Below are positions 47,938 through 59,194 of a stretch of DNA of 64,000 nucleotides, one piece after another. Source of the DNA: Salvia splendens (lineage: Eukaryota > Streptophyta > Magnoliopsida > Lamiales > Lamiaceae); NCBI RefSeq assembly GCF_004379255.2, contig NC_056035.1, positions 15,273,902 to 15,337,901 on the forward strand. Direction: 5' to 3'. A program made the position numbers and the translations under genes. Within the stretch, counting starts at the first letter, position 1, and every line of letters starts with the position of its first letter. A model generated the notes under the pieces. It saw only the letters and a list, made by a program, of their open reading frames with translations, was not told where the DNA came from and ran no database searches.

Positions 47938-48456
47938 ACAATGCATGTGCATAAAATAAAGCTTCTCGTCTTTTTTTTTTTATTTTTAATACTTATGTAT
48001 TTACTTCTTCCTTCCTCTTCTAGAGGGGGAGAGAGCTAGATAGAGAAAGATAGCCGGCTATTAAGTAGGATGTACAAAACAATTTGTATCAAGTTCCAGA
48101 TTTAAGAACTGCAAGTTTGCGATGAGAAAAGTTCTCTGTGTGGGATATTATTGAATGTAAAAGAATATTTGTTGAAATCCATAGTATATATTTTCGATTT
48201 CATTATATATTTATCAAAGCATAAAAATTAAGCCAACCGAAATGACAGAAATACTTACTCAACTATTGGAAAAACAAAAACCAACCATACAACACTTTAA
48301 ACTATTCTACACAAACGGCCATAGCTGCTTTTATTTATTCAAGCAGTTCGTCATAGACAAAATCAATACATGCGGTTCTCAAACACATTACCACTAATAT
48401 TATTAACCATAATCTATCCACATTACATTGTGATCCATTATAAGTTTATAACACAT
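47938..48456. other. Intergenic between RIC1 and FRO (convergent 3' ends)
   Basis: 3' UTRs of two convergent genes, with AT-rich stretches and a poly-T run near 47972. No other feature was seen. Confidence 0.55.
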
Positions 48457-51400
48457 TCACCAAGTGAAGCTGAAGGATTCAAACTCAAGATTGTCTGCCT
48501 GCCCAGATGAACATATGGCTGCAACTTCCTCTCTCATCTTCTTGGGCCCACTAACAAGTGCTCCAACTCTTGATTCTTTAATCTCCAGCAAAATCCCTAC
48601 AATGATAATCACATAAGTAAAATGACTTTGTGTGTGTATGTTTGTGTAAGTGTGCTGTTGTTGTGAACCTTTCACTTACTCCTGAGGTTAGGCCTCTGAC
48701 CATAATGCACATTGACAGATTTGATTATCGACTGCAGTGGAAGGCTCTCCATCTCCAAATCATCTTGATCAAACGACGAATTGGATGTTGATCCACTAGT
48801 CCCAGAGTCATCAATGTCTTGAACTTGCTTGGCCTCTTCTGCATTGCGTTTCTTGTTCCACAGAAACACAGTGCTGGCTGCCACAACCACAGAGAAGCAG
48901 AGGAACATCATACTCGCAGATCCTTTCTTGGTGTAGGAATAGAGCATGTTGGTGTTTTGATCAATGGGGTAGACTATATACTGAGTGAAGACCCCGAGCA
49001 GCATGAGGTAGATGGCGAAAGACGATGATATTATCGCAGCAAGGCACAGCCAACTGTTGGGGCCTAGAGCGGGTGTTATGGGCATGTCACACGCCTCTGG
49101 CTTGAACCAAAGTGTACGAGGTTTTGCCATTTGGTCTTTGTGTTGCCCTTTCTCCCTGGTTACGTAGGCCTCGACTTGTAGGTCGAGGTTGCAAGAATTG
49201 GAGGTGGGAGTGTGAGAGGAATGAGTTGGGAGGATTAGGTCTAATATGGATAGATGTGATGAGTTCTTGAACGCGGAGATGAGAATGATCTTGGGGGTTT
49301 TGCATTTTAGTGTGGAGTTGAGGAAGATGAGCTCTCGGATTATGGAGATGAATGGAGTGATGCCACTCCCTCCACTGATCATCACTAGCGTGTCGTGCCT
49401 TAGGAAATGAGTGGCGGCTGGGCCATACGGCCCCTCCACGGCCACCTCAAGGCGATGGAGAGGAGAAGGGGAAGAGAGCATGTCATAGAGGCTTCTAGTC
49501 CAATTGCCTTCACATTTAATCAATACACTTAGCTTTTGTGGCTCCAAGTTGCTATTTGAGATGATGGTGAAAGGATGCCATTGAAGCTTAGAGATGGATG
49601 GCACATTTATGAAAATAGTACTAGTTGGATTGTAGCTCAAACCTGTCATAGAACCGGGAAATATGAGACGTTGGATCAATCCATCGAAATATTTAAGTAT
49701 ATTGATAGGATTTTGATCAATGCAGAACGCAGAACCAAAACATGAAAGGTAATTGTTAGATAACACAGAGTTCATACATATAGTAAATGTACCTGGACTT
49801 TTGGAAAAGTTGAGTTCGACTGTGTTGCAAGAGAGAAGTCGTGCGGAGACAAGTCTAGCTTTGTTTCGTGATTGTAAGAACCTCAAATATCGATCCATAA
49901 CAAAGAGATAGAAACCAGGGAGCATAATGCAAGCAAAGCCAATGCCAATGTGCAAGATGAAGAAAATCATGAAGAAAATGTAGAGGTAGTGAGTGTAGAG
50001 AAAGAGCTCAAACATTTTTCTTCTGATTTTAGGGTAAGATGTAATCCACATCACCAATCCACATAAGAGTGAGATCTCTCCTGCTATGTTTGATACGTAG
50101 TTGTCACCCCATTTCAGCGCCTAAATATTAAGATTCAAAAAACATGAATATTAGAATAAGAAAAAATAAACATTTATAAAAGGTCGGGTGTTTTTATTTT
50201 TTTAGTTTTTTATGCAAGGTTAAGGTTGGTAAATTTTTTAGAGGCATACTTAACCTAGCACTGAATTGTTTCCTAATGTAGTTTAATTACTCTGCGATTA
50301 AATGGGTAACACTCTTATTTTAATATTTTAATAATTGTTACATAAATAAAAATTATTTATAACACAATAATCCTAATTAGCTTTTACTAACTAAGATCAG
50401 AAATTAAAAGTAATAACAATGTTAATTTCTGAAATGATGAAATGATCAATTCTAATAATGAATTAACTAAAAGATGAGAAATAATAGTACAGCATAATTC
50501 AGTATGAAAATATAATTGAAAAGAAAAAGGTATTGTAAACCTTACAAAAGTGGATATCAAGAAAAAGGATGAAAGTGGTTTTGTGTTACCAAATGTAAAT
50601 AAGGATATTGCTAACTTCAAAAAAAAGGTTATATTGATAACTTTAGCTATAAAATATGGTGAAAAAGATTTTAACGCCTTATTAGGGTTCTAGAAGAGGG
50701 TTATAAGTATTATCTACTCTTTATTTACAATATTCCGTAGATAGTGTTTGTGGTCGAAAATTAAAAGTGAAGATAAGACACTATTCCAAATTTGATATTC
50801 CTCTCAAAACATGACATAACAATTGTGTCATCATGACATCAATAATTTTCAACTTTTAGTGTAAATGATTGAAATACCTCAGTTTGAAGGATTTTGTGAT
50901 AAAACGAGTAGTACTATATTGGAATATTTCATAGCCATATAATTTTGACAAGTGTGAAATTGTTTTTTCCTATTTGTCACAAAGCATCGTTGTTGACATT
51001 ACCAACAACCGAAAATGGTTGAACCTCTTATTTTTCTGGATTGTGAAGGTGGTGGGTGGTGGGGTGGGCCCACTCAAAATCTAGAATTTCAATATCCCAC
51101 TTCACTTCCTATGTATGAGGCCACAATTGTTATTTTGGGTATATAGGAGTAGGAGTATATATTTAGAAATTTTGAATTTTGTAGTGCTTCACATTTTAGA
51201 AGTATCGTTGGGGTAGCGAGCTGTTGACACTTCTATAAATTTGGTAAAATACGAATATGTGAACAATAAAAAAAAATACTACCCGTCTTTGAAAATAGAA
51301 TCTTTTGAAATTGTATGAGTTTTAATGTATGATTGTTAAATTAAGAGAGTTAAAAAGAAAAAATAATTAAAATATTATTAGTAGAAAATAAGTCTCATCT

Positions 51401-53541
51401 TATTAGAGAAAAAAAAGATTTTCTACAATAAAAAAATAATACTATAATGTTTCTATTTTTGAAAAATATATCGAAATGAAAATAATATTTCGTAGTATCA
51501 ATATCTAAAAGACGGAGATAGTGGGAGGCAGAAAGGTAATGAAGATACTTGGATAGCAACTTGACCACTAATATGATTCAGTTGGTTCATAATTGGATTT
51601 CTTTTAGTTTCCCCATAGCAAGTAAAGTTAGGTGGACTCAAGTAATTTTGAAATAAAAGTTAAAATCATTGACAAATAAGCAAAGCTACAAAGAAGTAAT
51701 TATGAATTGCGGCCCAACAAAAAAGGGATGTTACCAATATCTTAAGAAACTCATAATAGTGAATTAGGGATGAAATGATTTTTGTGGTTGTCAATCTTGT
51801 AAACCAAGTGTTCATATGCTATTATTTGATCATGTAATAAGTAAGTGGTTTATACACTATTTATCACAACTTAAACCCAACCTTGTTATGAGTGGCATCA
51901 TCACAATCATAATTCTCTCCCTCCACTATATGTCACATTCTCTATCCTTCAATATTTGCCACTGTCCAAATAAGTGTTTTATTTGAAAATAAAGTTTATT
52001 CTCTAATCAAGGGCAATATTTCATGATTATACTTAGTTCTTCAACTTTTCATGAAATCACTTAAAGGTATAAAAAAAAGTAAACTTGGCCACTTTCTTGG
52101 TATACCACAGAAGACACATAACGTATCCAGTGTGGTATCATCATTAGACACACAATACATCTTGCATATTTTGTATAACATGAAATAAGCCTATTCTTTT
52201 TTTTTCATGAAATCAACAAACACAACCAACCCAACATAGAGTAATAAAATAAAATACATGAGTAGCATAGGATAGAAACATTATTCAGAAGAAAAATGAA
52301 TTTACCTCTGATAATCTGTGAGTGATGATCCAGTAAATAAAGTAGATTGAACCATGAATAGTGAAGAGTGTCATGGCCAAGTGTCCAAGCCAAATATGGT
52401 ATTTGATGCTTCTCTCAGATGTTAATCCCAACATAGGCAAAATGGATGAACCTCTTGTGACTGGATAGAACAAAAATGTCAAACACAAATTTCCAGTCAC
52501 TCCTGTCACTATGCCTACTCTATCCAACTTAGTTTGCCACCTGCAAACAAATACCAAAAAAATTTAGAGATTCTTCAAAAAAAAAGTTAGTCAATTAAGC
52601 AATGAAGTGTGTTTTTGATGAATTTTATTGTGAAGATAGAACAACAAGGCTGCTTTTTGATAGGTGAGGAAGACTTGCAAGATTCTTGAGACAAAGTAAA
52701 GAAAACAAAGTGTGTGTTGAAGATTCCATGTAGAGACACAAGAAAAAACATGGTCATTACATGAAAGATGTCACGAAGATTAAGGATAAAAACCGCGTTG
52801 TCTGAGAGATACAATTGAGGATTTGTGGTACTGCAGAATTCTCAACAGGGTTGTAGCTAATGAAGTAGTGATGGAAAGAAGTGTGTTTGAGGCTTTTTCC
52901 TAGACAGGAAAGAAAAAAGTTCTTACACTTTTTCATGTTTGGACGAAGACCTTTGATGAACTTGCTCAAACCAATGGCGCAGATAGCCTCCAAAATACCA
53001 AACACAGAGAGCTATGAACATGCTGAAAAGGGCAATTTCTGTTAGAGTAACAATCCCAAACCCCTTAACAATCATCGGTCGCCTCATGAACTTCAAACTC
53101 CTTGCTTTGCTGCTGTTTTTCATTTCAAGCAACATTCAGTTTTTAGTGATTCTTCAAAAATATGAACCTTGTTAATAATAATACCTTTTTGTGACAGCAT
53201 TTTCCTTCTTCCCAAGATGCAGATAAAAGCATCCCAAAACAGCAATCAGCAAAATGGGAAATGTGAAATCCATCATGATTGGACCTATCAAGGTAGAGAT
53301 TTATCAAACATCATGAAAAAAAAACACAAGGAATGTAATGAAATGAAGTCAAATAAAAACCTTGTATTCCAAAGAAGGTTGAATTAGTAGCAGCCATGAG
53401 ATGAGGCACCCAAATATTGTAGTAAGTATCAGTTGGCATAATAATCCACATCATAATATTCCCAAGAAATATCACCAGAGCCAACAACAGAATTGCTGTT
53501 CTAACGGCATAAACGACATTGCTCTTGCCCGAGGAGGCCAT
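48457..53541 (-). CDS. Ferric-chelate reductase (ferric reduction oxidase, FRO)
   Basis: A plasma-membrane flavocytochrome that moves electrons from cytosolic NADPH through FAD and two hemes to Fe(III)- or Cu(II)-chelates for uptake. Exons (minus): 53361-53541, 53185-53284, 52927-53112, 52306-52540, 49793-50120, 48680-49642, 48457-48596. Total 2133 nt, 710 residues, close to FRO2 (about 725). The frame at 49643-49792 is an open intron, spliced PG to LSYNP. Paired heme histidines: H204/H218 (KYHIWLGH ... FTIHG) and H278/H291 (LYTHYLY ... ILHIG). FAD motif HPFTI at 366-370, EGPYGP at 413-418 and the NADPH-site GGSGITP at 434-440. Late membrane helices lie around 560-640, and the family C-terminus ends FESFSFTW. 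The sequence suits the surface FRO1-5 type rather than the organellar FRO7 group. A TATA box lies 82 bp upstream of the start. Intron 4 is 2.2 kb. Confidence 0.95.
50121..52305 (-). other. FRO intron 4, 2.2 kb
   Basis: The longest intron of the gene, AT-rich and without coding potential. A piece at about 51270-51525 (ending gacggagatagtgggag, with gtagaaaataagtctcatct like the E2-intron Stowaway) looks like a degenerate Stowaway relative. No intact TIR pair was seen. Confidence 0.5.
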
Positions 53542-53622
53542 TCTAGAGTGTACGAACTCTCAAACTCAAACTCGGGTTCGTTTCAATATATGGAAGGAAA
53601 GTGAGAATGCAAGAGGGTTGTG

Positions 53623-53630
53623 TATATATA
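53623..53630 (-). promoter_or_regulatory. TATA box of the FRO gene
   Basis: tatatata on the minus strand, 82 bp upstream of the ATG at 53541. No iron-responsive element could be identified by eye. Confidence 0.6.
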
Positions 53631-55785
53631 ACTTTTTTTTTTCTTTGGTGAGTTGAAAAGGTTGTGTTAACTTGTAATGGACTAGTGACCACATATATTG
53701 TCACTTTTCAATCTTCTTGAATACATATATAAAGTTCATATTGTAATCCATTATTTCTATATTTGTATCTTTGTAACTAAATGAGTGAAATATCATCCGT
53801 TTCACCATGTAGAATTGTTTAGCATCTTATATTTGCATAAGCGTATGATCAATCACATTTTTATTAAGATCAAGAGCCCTTCATTTTTTACTAAATTAGA
53901 AAGTGAATGAGCTCTTCTGTCAAAGTCTCTACTAACCATTCCATATTGTTCTACAAGCTTAATTCATTAGGACACCCCTTCATTCCATATGATAGTTTTC
54001 GTAGAAAAAAATACTTAAAATTTTACTTCTTACTGTTTCATACTATTAGAAATGATTGAGACAATGTAATACAACTATCCAGAAGCAAGTAAAAGACTTA
54101 AGCATATGTGTCATCTGATTAGTGCCTGCTTGAAATTCACTAAATTTTACAGTTTGGTGAAACTTTTAAATCTTGAAACTTGTTTGGGAGTTGTATAAAT
54201 CGAGTTTTCCTTGAGAAAAGGAACATGGTGTCTCCACCTATATATTTTGACTAGCTAATAATGGTGTCTGCATCAATCAAACATCAAATGTGGGTGGCTT
54301 AATCCTTTCTTCATTTCTTGGCAACATAAAAACAATGATGTTGTAGTTCAAGGTGTATAAGAAGACCCCCCCCCCCCCAATTTGATCTTTCTTCACAAGT
54401 ATGGGTTTGCAGTTTCGATTTACTACTATAAGACATTGATACGTAGTTAAGTCTGTTTGAAGACCTATATATATATATATATATATATATTAGTAACTCA
54501 CAATGTAATTAATGGGTTATGATGTGGATGAGAAGCCACTCTCCGTCACTATGACATGCATCATTTATATTAGTTCATATTCAACCACCACTTTTTCATA
54601 AGTTTACTTGAATAGTTTCAAACCACCTACTAATGTTTTAGTTTTCTTATTGATGTTTATATGTATTGAACAATCAGTTAATCTCGGTATTGGCCGACAG
54701 ACACTTAGCATCACTGAGTAGAAATGATTATGGGCTTACACGTGTCGTCATAAAGAACAAAATAAAAGTGATGACAATATTCCACTGAATAGAAGGAAAG
54801 AAAATAATAGCATCGGGGTTGAAAAGGCCCAATCACGATGATGCCCAATTCAAAATAGTCCTCTGGAAGGCCCAATGATGATACGGCCCAACTAAAAATC
54901 AAAGTTTTTCATAAACTCATTGAACATAGAATTTGATTATTGTGTAACCAAATACTACTCCATAACAGTTTTGTTGCATATACTGATATACATACATTTG
55001 CACTTGCAGTGATCGAAAAGTCGATGTGGACTAATTAATTAATGTGCAATAGAGTTCAAAATTGAAATGTACCACACTCAAAATCTGATCAATTCTGTGT
55101 TTAATTGCTCATTAAACAATGTTATTTGATCGATCTCTATCAACATATATATGAATGACCACATCATCTTTCCGGTCACCATATAGATTAGGGAAGCTCA
55201 ATTGCAAAAGTAATATTTTCACACAAAAGATGGATAACTAGTAGAAGTCATACTATGAACATGCTTCAACTCTTGAAGCATTCATGTCTCTGTTTGATTA
55301 CTTAGATACCATAGATGTAATTGACAGAATCTATAGAAAATGGCAGATCAAACGGCATAAAAAGCACATGTCAAAATTATCAAACGTAAATTATCATAGG
55401 TGGTCAAAAGCCGTCACAAGACAGCAGAAGAAGAACAACAACAACAACAAAAAACAGATGACAAGTAAAAGGGGAAGATCACCCAAATATACATGATTCG
55501 AATCCCAAGTAAAAGAATTACCAAGACAAGATGATATATGTAATAACTTGCATTTCACAACATCTAGAGACTCTTCAAACAGTTGGGTGAAGCAAGAAGT
55601 CACCAAATAGTATATATACATATTAAGACAAAAAAAACAAGATGTTGCAGATTCAAACTAGCACCTATTTGAAGTACAATCTTCTACATGTTTTAACCAA
55701 CACAACAACAACAACACCTAAAGCTTGGCACATATACTTGATATATGAAACAGTTACTCCACACACTCTGCAAACACAACCCATA
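53631..55785. other. Intergenic: FRO upstream region and malectin-gene 3' side
   Basis: AT-rich, no gene. It holds a run of C (about 54367-54378), an (at)n microsatellite (about 54469-54490) and a G-box-like acacgtgtc at about 54738-54746, some 1.2 kb above FRO. The side next to 55785 is presumed 3' UTR of the malectin-like gene. A small frame at 55284-55496 has no recognisable domain. Confidence 0.5.
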
Positions 55786-57210
55786 TTACTTGATTGATGA
55801 CAATTGATTGCCACCCTTCAAATTGGATTCAGACACATCAACAGGCAAACGAGCCCATCCCGTCGAAGCAGAGGCATTCCTTCTCCTCTGCAGAAACACC
55901 GATGCAGATAGCAACAAGAATATTGCAGCAATCAATGGAAGCACAACACTAGTGTGCCCTGTCCTCCAGCTCCTCCACACGGAATCCGCACACACCTCTC
56001 CATCAAAGCTCCCCATCGTGTTATTCAGCTTCCATATCTCAATCCCGTTGAGAATTGCATCAACTGCCCGCGGCCAGCTCATGTTCGACGGCCCCACGCT
56101 CACAGCCAAGCTCCCCCCATCCACCACGAAGTCAGCATAGAACGGCGAGGCCAGGATCGCATCGGTGCTTTGCGACAAATCCAGATTCTCATATGCTAGG
56201 TTGCCATTCACATACACATTGAAATACAACATGTATGTGGAGACACTTGCTATATCACAGAAATGCATACGCACCATGTGACTGTAACCCTTCTCGATTT
56301 GAAACGACCATGTCAAATTCACCTTTGGAATCAAGCTAACTTTGCTCCGAATCACCCTCGCTGTGTTGTACACATTATCCGGCCCCACTTCTCGGCTTAA
56401 CCCGCCCTTTCGGTACTTGATTATGCCCCCAAAGTGAACCGTTTCGGAACCCTCGATCGAATTGAAGAACTCATCATCTGTAATCCAAGTCCTCCACAGG
56501 GAATCGTTAAACGGCGTCACTTTGAATCCCCCAACATTCACCCTATGCACAGTCTCGAAACCGTTTCTCAGCAATCCATGAATCCTCTCGTTTTTCTCGG
56601 CGTCCACGAGCTGCGCCACGTCAGCAATTAGGTCAATCGGAGCGGTTATCACCTCTATCGCGTTCACAAACGCGAATCCGGATTTATCGGAGGGCAGAAA
56701 CGTGATTTTCAACTCGCCGGAGTCGACCGGGATGGCGAATTCCTTGATTACCACGGAACTGGCGGCGGTTGAGGGGCGGAAGTTCCGCAGCAACAGGAAT
56801 CCGTTGGCGATGACGTGGAATTCAGCTTCGCTTAGGTCACAGCGATTGTCACGAAGCGGGTGGAAATGGAGGCGTACGAGGTGATGAACGCCGCGATCTC
56901 TGATGGGGAAGACGTAATGCGCGGGGTGGGTGAAGGCTCGAGCGGTGCGGTAGAGCGGAGAAGGCGGATCTAAGCTCTGGAGCTGGAGCGTCTGGGTCGA
57001 GGCGAGGAAGCGCGGGTCGTCGCCTGCGAAGACTCGGTGGTCGGCATCCAAGGTCTGGGCAGCGCTGGACCCGCAGTTGACGAGGAAGTGATCGGTTGGA
57101 GAGAAGGAAGCGGCGGCGGCGGCCGCGATGAGAGATAGGAGGGAGATGTGGTAGAGAGAGAGGATTTTGGTTGTGGCCATTGGAGAGAGCTTCAATTTGG
57201 AATTTGCCAA
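55786..57210 (-). CDS. Malectin-like receptor protein without kinase (CrRLK1L-like ectodomain)
   Basis: A single-exon gene of 474 residues; an internal Met at 57180 (MATTKILSLYHI) may be the real start because it begins a better signal peptide. The ectodomain is a malectin-like di-domain as in the CrRLK1L family (FERONIA relatives), with landmarks SFSPTDHFLVNCGSS, ARAFTHPAHYVFPI, GELKITFLPSDKSGFAFVNA, NVYVNGNLAYENLDLS and SWPRAVDAILNGIEIWKLNN. A single membrane helix at about 421-440 (VVLPLIAAIFLLLSASVFL) is followed by a basic stop-transfer QRRR and a tail of only 34 residues ending NQLSSIK. No kinase sequence follows downstream, so this is a receptor-like protein rather than a kinase. Family members bind cell-wall pectin or RALF-type peptides; the ligand here is unknown. 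A 4.7-kb transposon begins 91 bp upstream of the 57210 start. Confidence 0.88.
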   Translation of the reverse strand: MANSKLKLSPMATTKILSLYHISLLSLIAAAAAASFSPTDHFLVNCGSSAAQTLDADHRVFAGDDPRFLASTQTLQLQSLDPPSPLYRTARAFTHPAHYVFPIRDRGVHHLVRLHFHPLRDNRCDLSEAEFHVIANGFLLLRNFRPSTAASSVVIKEFAIPVDSGELKITFLPSDKSGFAFVNAIEVITAPIDLIADVAQLVDAEKNERIHGLLRNGFETVHRVNVGGFKVTPFNDSLWRTWITDDEFFNSIEGSETVHFGGIIKYRKGGLSREVGPDNVYNTARVIRSKVSLIPKVNLTWSFQIEKGYSHMVRMHFCDIASVSTYMLYFNVYVNGNLAYENLDLSQSTDAILASPFYADFVVDGGSLAVSVGPSNMSWPRAVDAILNGIEIWKLNNTMGSFDGEVCADSVWRSWRTGHTSVVLPLIAAIFLLLSASVFLQRRRNASASTGWARLPVDVSESNLKGGNQLSSIK

Positions 57211-57606
57211 TTTGGTGTATTAAAAGTGGGTTAAAAACATTAGAGAAGCGCGTGGGCCCACAAGAATAAGTAGTAGTATAACTTTCCAACTACTTCCGTT
57301 AGACCATCCACGATAGGAATAGCTCAGCAATAGCCCAGCCACTGCCACAGCATCAGCACTAAAAATCCTCCTGCCACATCATAAATAGCCCAGCCATAGC
57401 CTAGCCACATCATAAATAGCCCAGCCACATCACTAATAACAATTATATAAAATGACATAATTAACAATCACACAATATACGGAATTCAATTTACGAGACA
57501 TATACGGGAAAAGTTTAATAATACTATTAAAATTTAAAAAAGTACAATAAATTAAAAAAAGTACATTAATTTTAAAAAAAATACATTAATAAAAAAGAGT
57601 GACAAT

Positions 57607-59020
57607 TCACTCCTCGTCTCCGTCGTCGTCGCCTCCGTCGCCGTCGCCTCCGTCGCCACCATCGCCGCCGCCACCATCGCCGTCGCCTCCGCCGCCTACG
57701 CCGCTGCCGCCGCCACCGGTCTCCCTCCGTATAGCCTCCAACTCGTCCTGCAGGCTCATGAGCAAGGTTTGAAGCACGCTCTTCTCCACGGGATCCGTCG
57801 CCACCCGCCATTCGGCCATCGTCTTGATCAACTGAGCGCGTGTTTGGGCGCGAGCGAAGAATTTGAGGTCCTGGGTGGATTAGCCAAGGGGGGATGCCGA
57901 CTGGACCTCCTGGGAAGCCCCGGCGTTACTTCTCGCCGCCTGCTGAGCGCGTCTGCGCCCAATCGGGCGAGGTCGGCCACCGACCGAACGCGGCGTGGGG
58001 AACTCCTGCGTCGTCTCGGGGAGGTCGTGGGAACCTCCGCTGCTGCCGCTGTAATCGCCGGTGTAGTTCAGTCGTTGCTTCTTCGGCCAGCCAGAGTCGA
58101 CACCTACTCGGAACTTCTCGGACTCGCTCAGTACAAGATAGCAGTTCCAGTAGGTGAAGTCCTTGTATAAACCCTTCACTGGGAAGGCTTTCTCCGCTAT
58201 TCTCCTGCAGTCATCCTCCGTTTGGCCACTGCTCATCATGCGGAGTGCGTTGGAGTACAAACCCGAAAATCGGGAGACTGCCGCCCTGATTCGGTTCCAG
58301 CCCTTCCGGCAATCCTCCCCGTTGCGGGGCCTCCCCTCCGGGCAAAATCTCTGGTAGGCTACTGCTATCTTGCCCCACATGTTGACGATCCTTTGCTCGT
58401 TCGAAACGAGAGGATCGTCGCAAACACTCACCCACGCCTTGCTGAGAGCGACGTTCTCGTCGTCCGTCCACCTCCTCCGTACCTCTTCCTCACCCGGCTG
58501 CGACGACTCGCCGACCTTCTTCTTGCCCTTCTTCTTTGGGGCGCCACGCCCCGACACTGCCCCCCCCCTGAACTAGAGTCTCCGGAGCTCCGAGAGTATC
58601 AAACCCCAACTCATCCAAGGAGAAACTATCAAACCCCAAGGGTGTTTGGGTCGATGTGTGCGAAGACCCAGTCGAAAAATCAAAACTAGGGCGATAGACA
58701 TCCCCCGCCGTCGCCGGGGACCCCCCAGGAGTCCCCTGTGTAGCCGGTACGACCCCCGGAGTCCACTGTGTCGCCTGTACGACCCCCGGAGTCCACTGTG
58801 TCGCCGGTGCTCCCCCGGGCATCATCTGCATCCCGAGTACCCACCCCGATATCGGCGGAAACCCCCCCGACGAACTCCCCCCCATTGGGGCCCCGGGCAT
58901 CATCTGCTGCCATGGGTACATGTTGTAGTACCCGGGCACCTGACCCCATCCACTTCCCACAGGGATCGACGGAGTTTGTGACCCGCTACTCCCGGAACTA
59001 GGCTCGTTGTTGAGATCCAT
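57607..59020 (-). pseudogene. Harbinger-associated Myb/SANT-like protein, two lesions
   Basis: Start MDLNNEPSSGSSGSQTPSIP at 59020, then a Pro/Gly/Met-rich N-terminus with repeated ATQWTPGVV units. A run of nine C (58560-58568 on the plus strand) puts the N-terminal and central parts in different frames. The central part reads GRGAPKKKGKKKVGESS, then RRWTDDENVALSKAWVSVCD and ENGEDC-like NGEDCRKGWNRIRAAVSRF, a trihelix/Myb-like domain as in element 1. It stops at TAA (57880-57882) after SASPLG. The same frame then continues STQDLKFFARAQTRAQLIKT to an Asp/Gly-rich end at 57607. Both lesions are small, so inactivation may be recent, or the homopolymer shift may be a sequencing error. Confidence 0.82.
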
Positions 59021-59194
59021 TTCCCGTTGTTGATCTTGAACAGAAAGAAAGATAGAGAGAGTACTCGTTAAAACAAGTGGTGCGAATGAAAATGACGAGC
59101 AAAGCGCGTATATATAGTGTTTCGGAAAAAAAAAATTTAATTTTCGCGCTGGGCGGTGCGCTGGGCGATCCGGGAGCTGCAATAGCGCCGAAAG

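Noticed and set aside
49643..49792. In-frame insert within the FRO coding frame
   Set aside because: It is bounded by GT-AG, and its removal joins conserved SPG to LSYNP, so it is an intron that happens to be open.
57572..57811. Arg-rich 79-residue minus-strand frame
   Set aside because: It is an alternate frame over the Asp/Gly-rich tail of the Myb-like gene.
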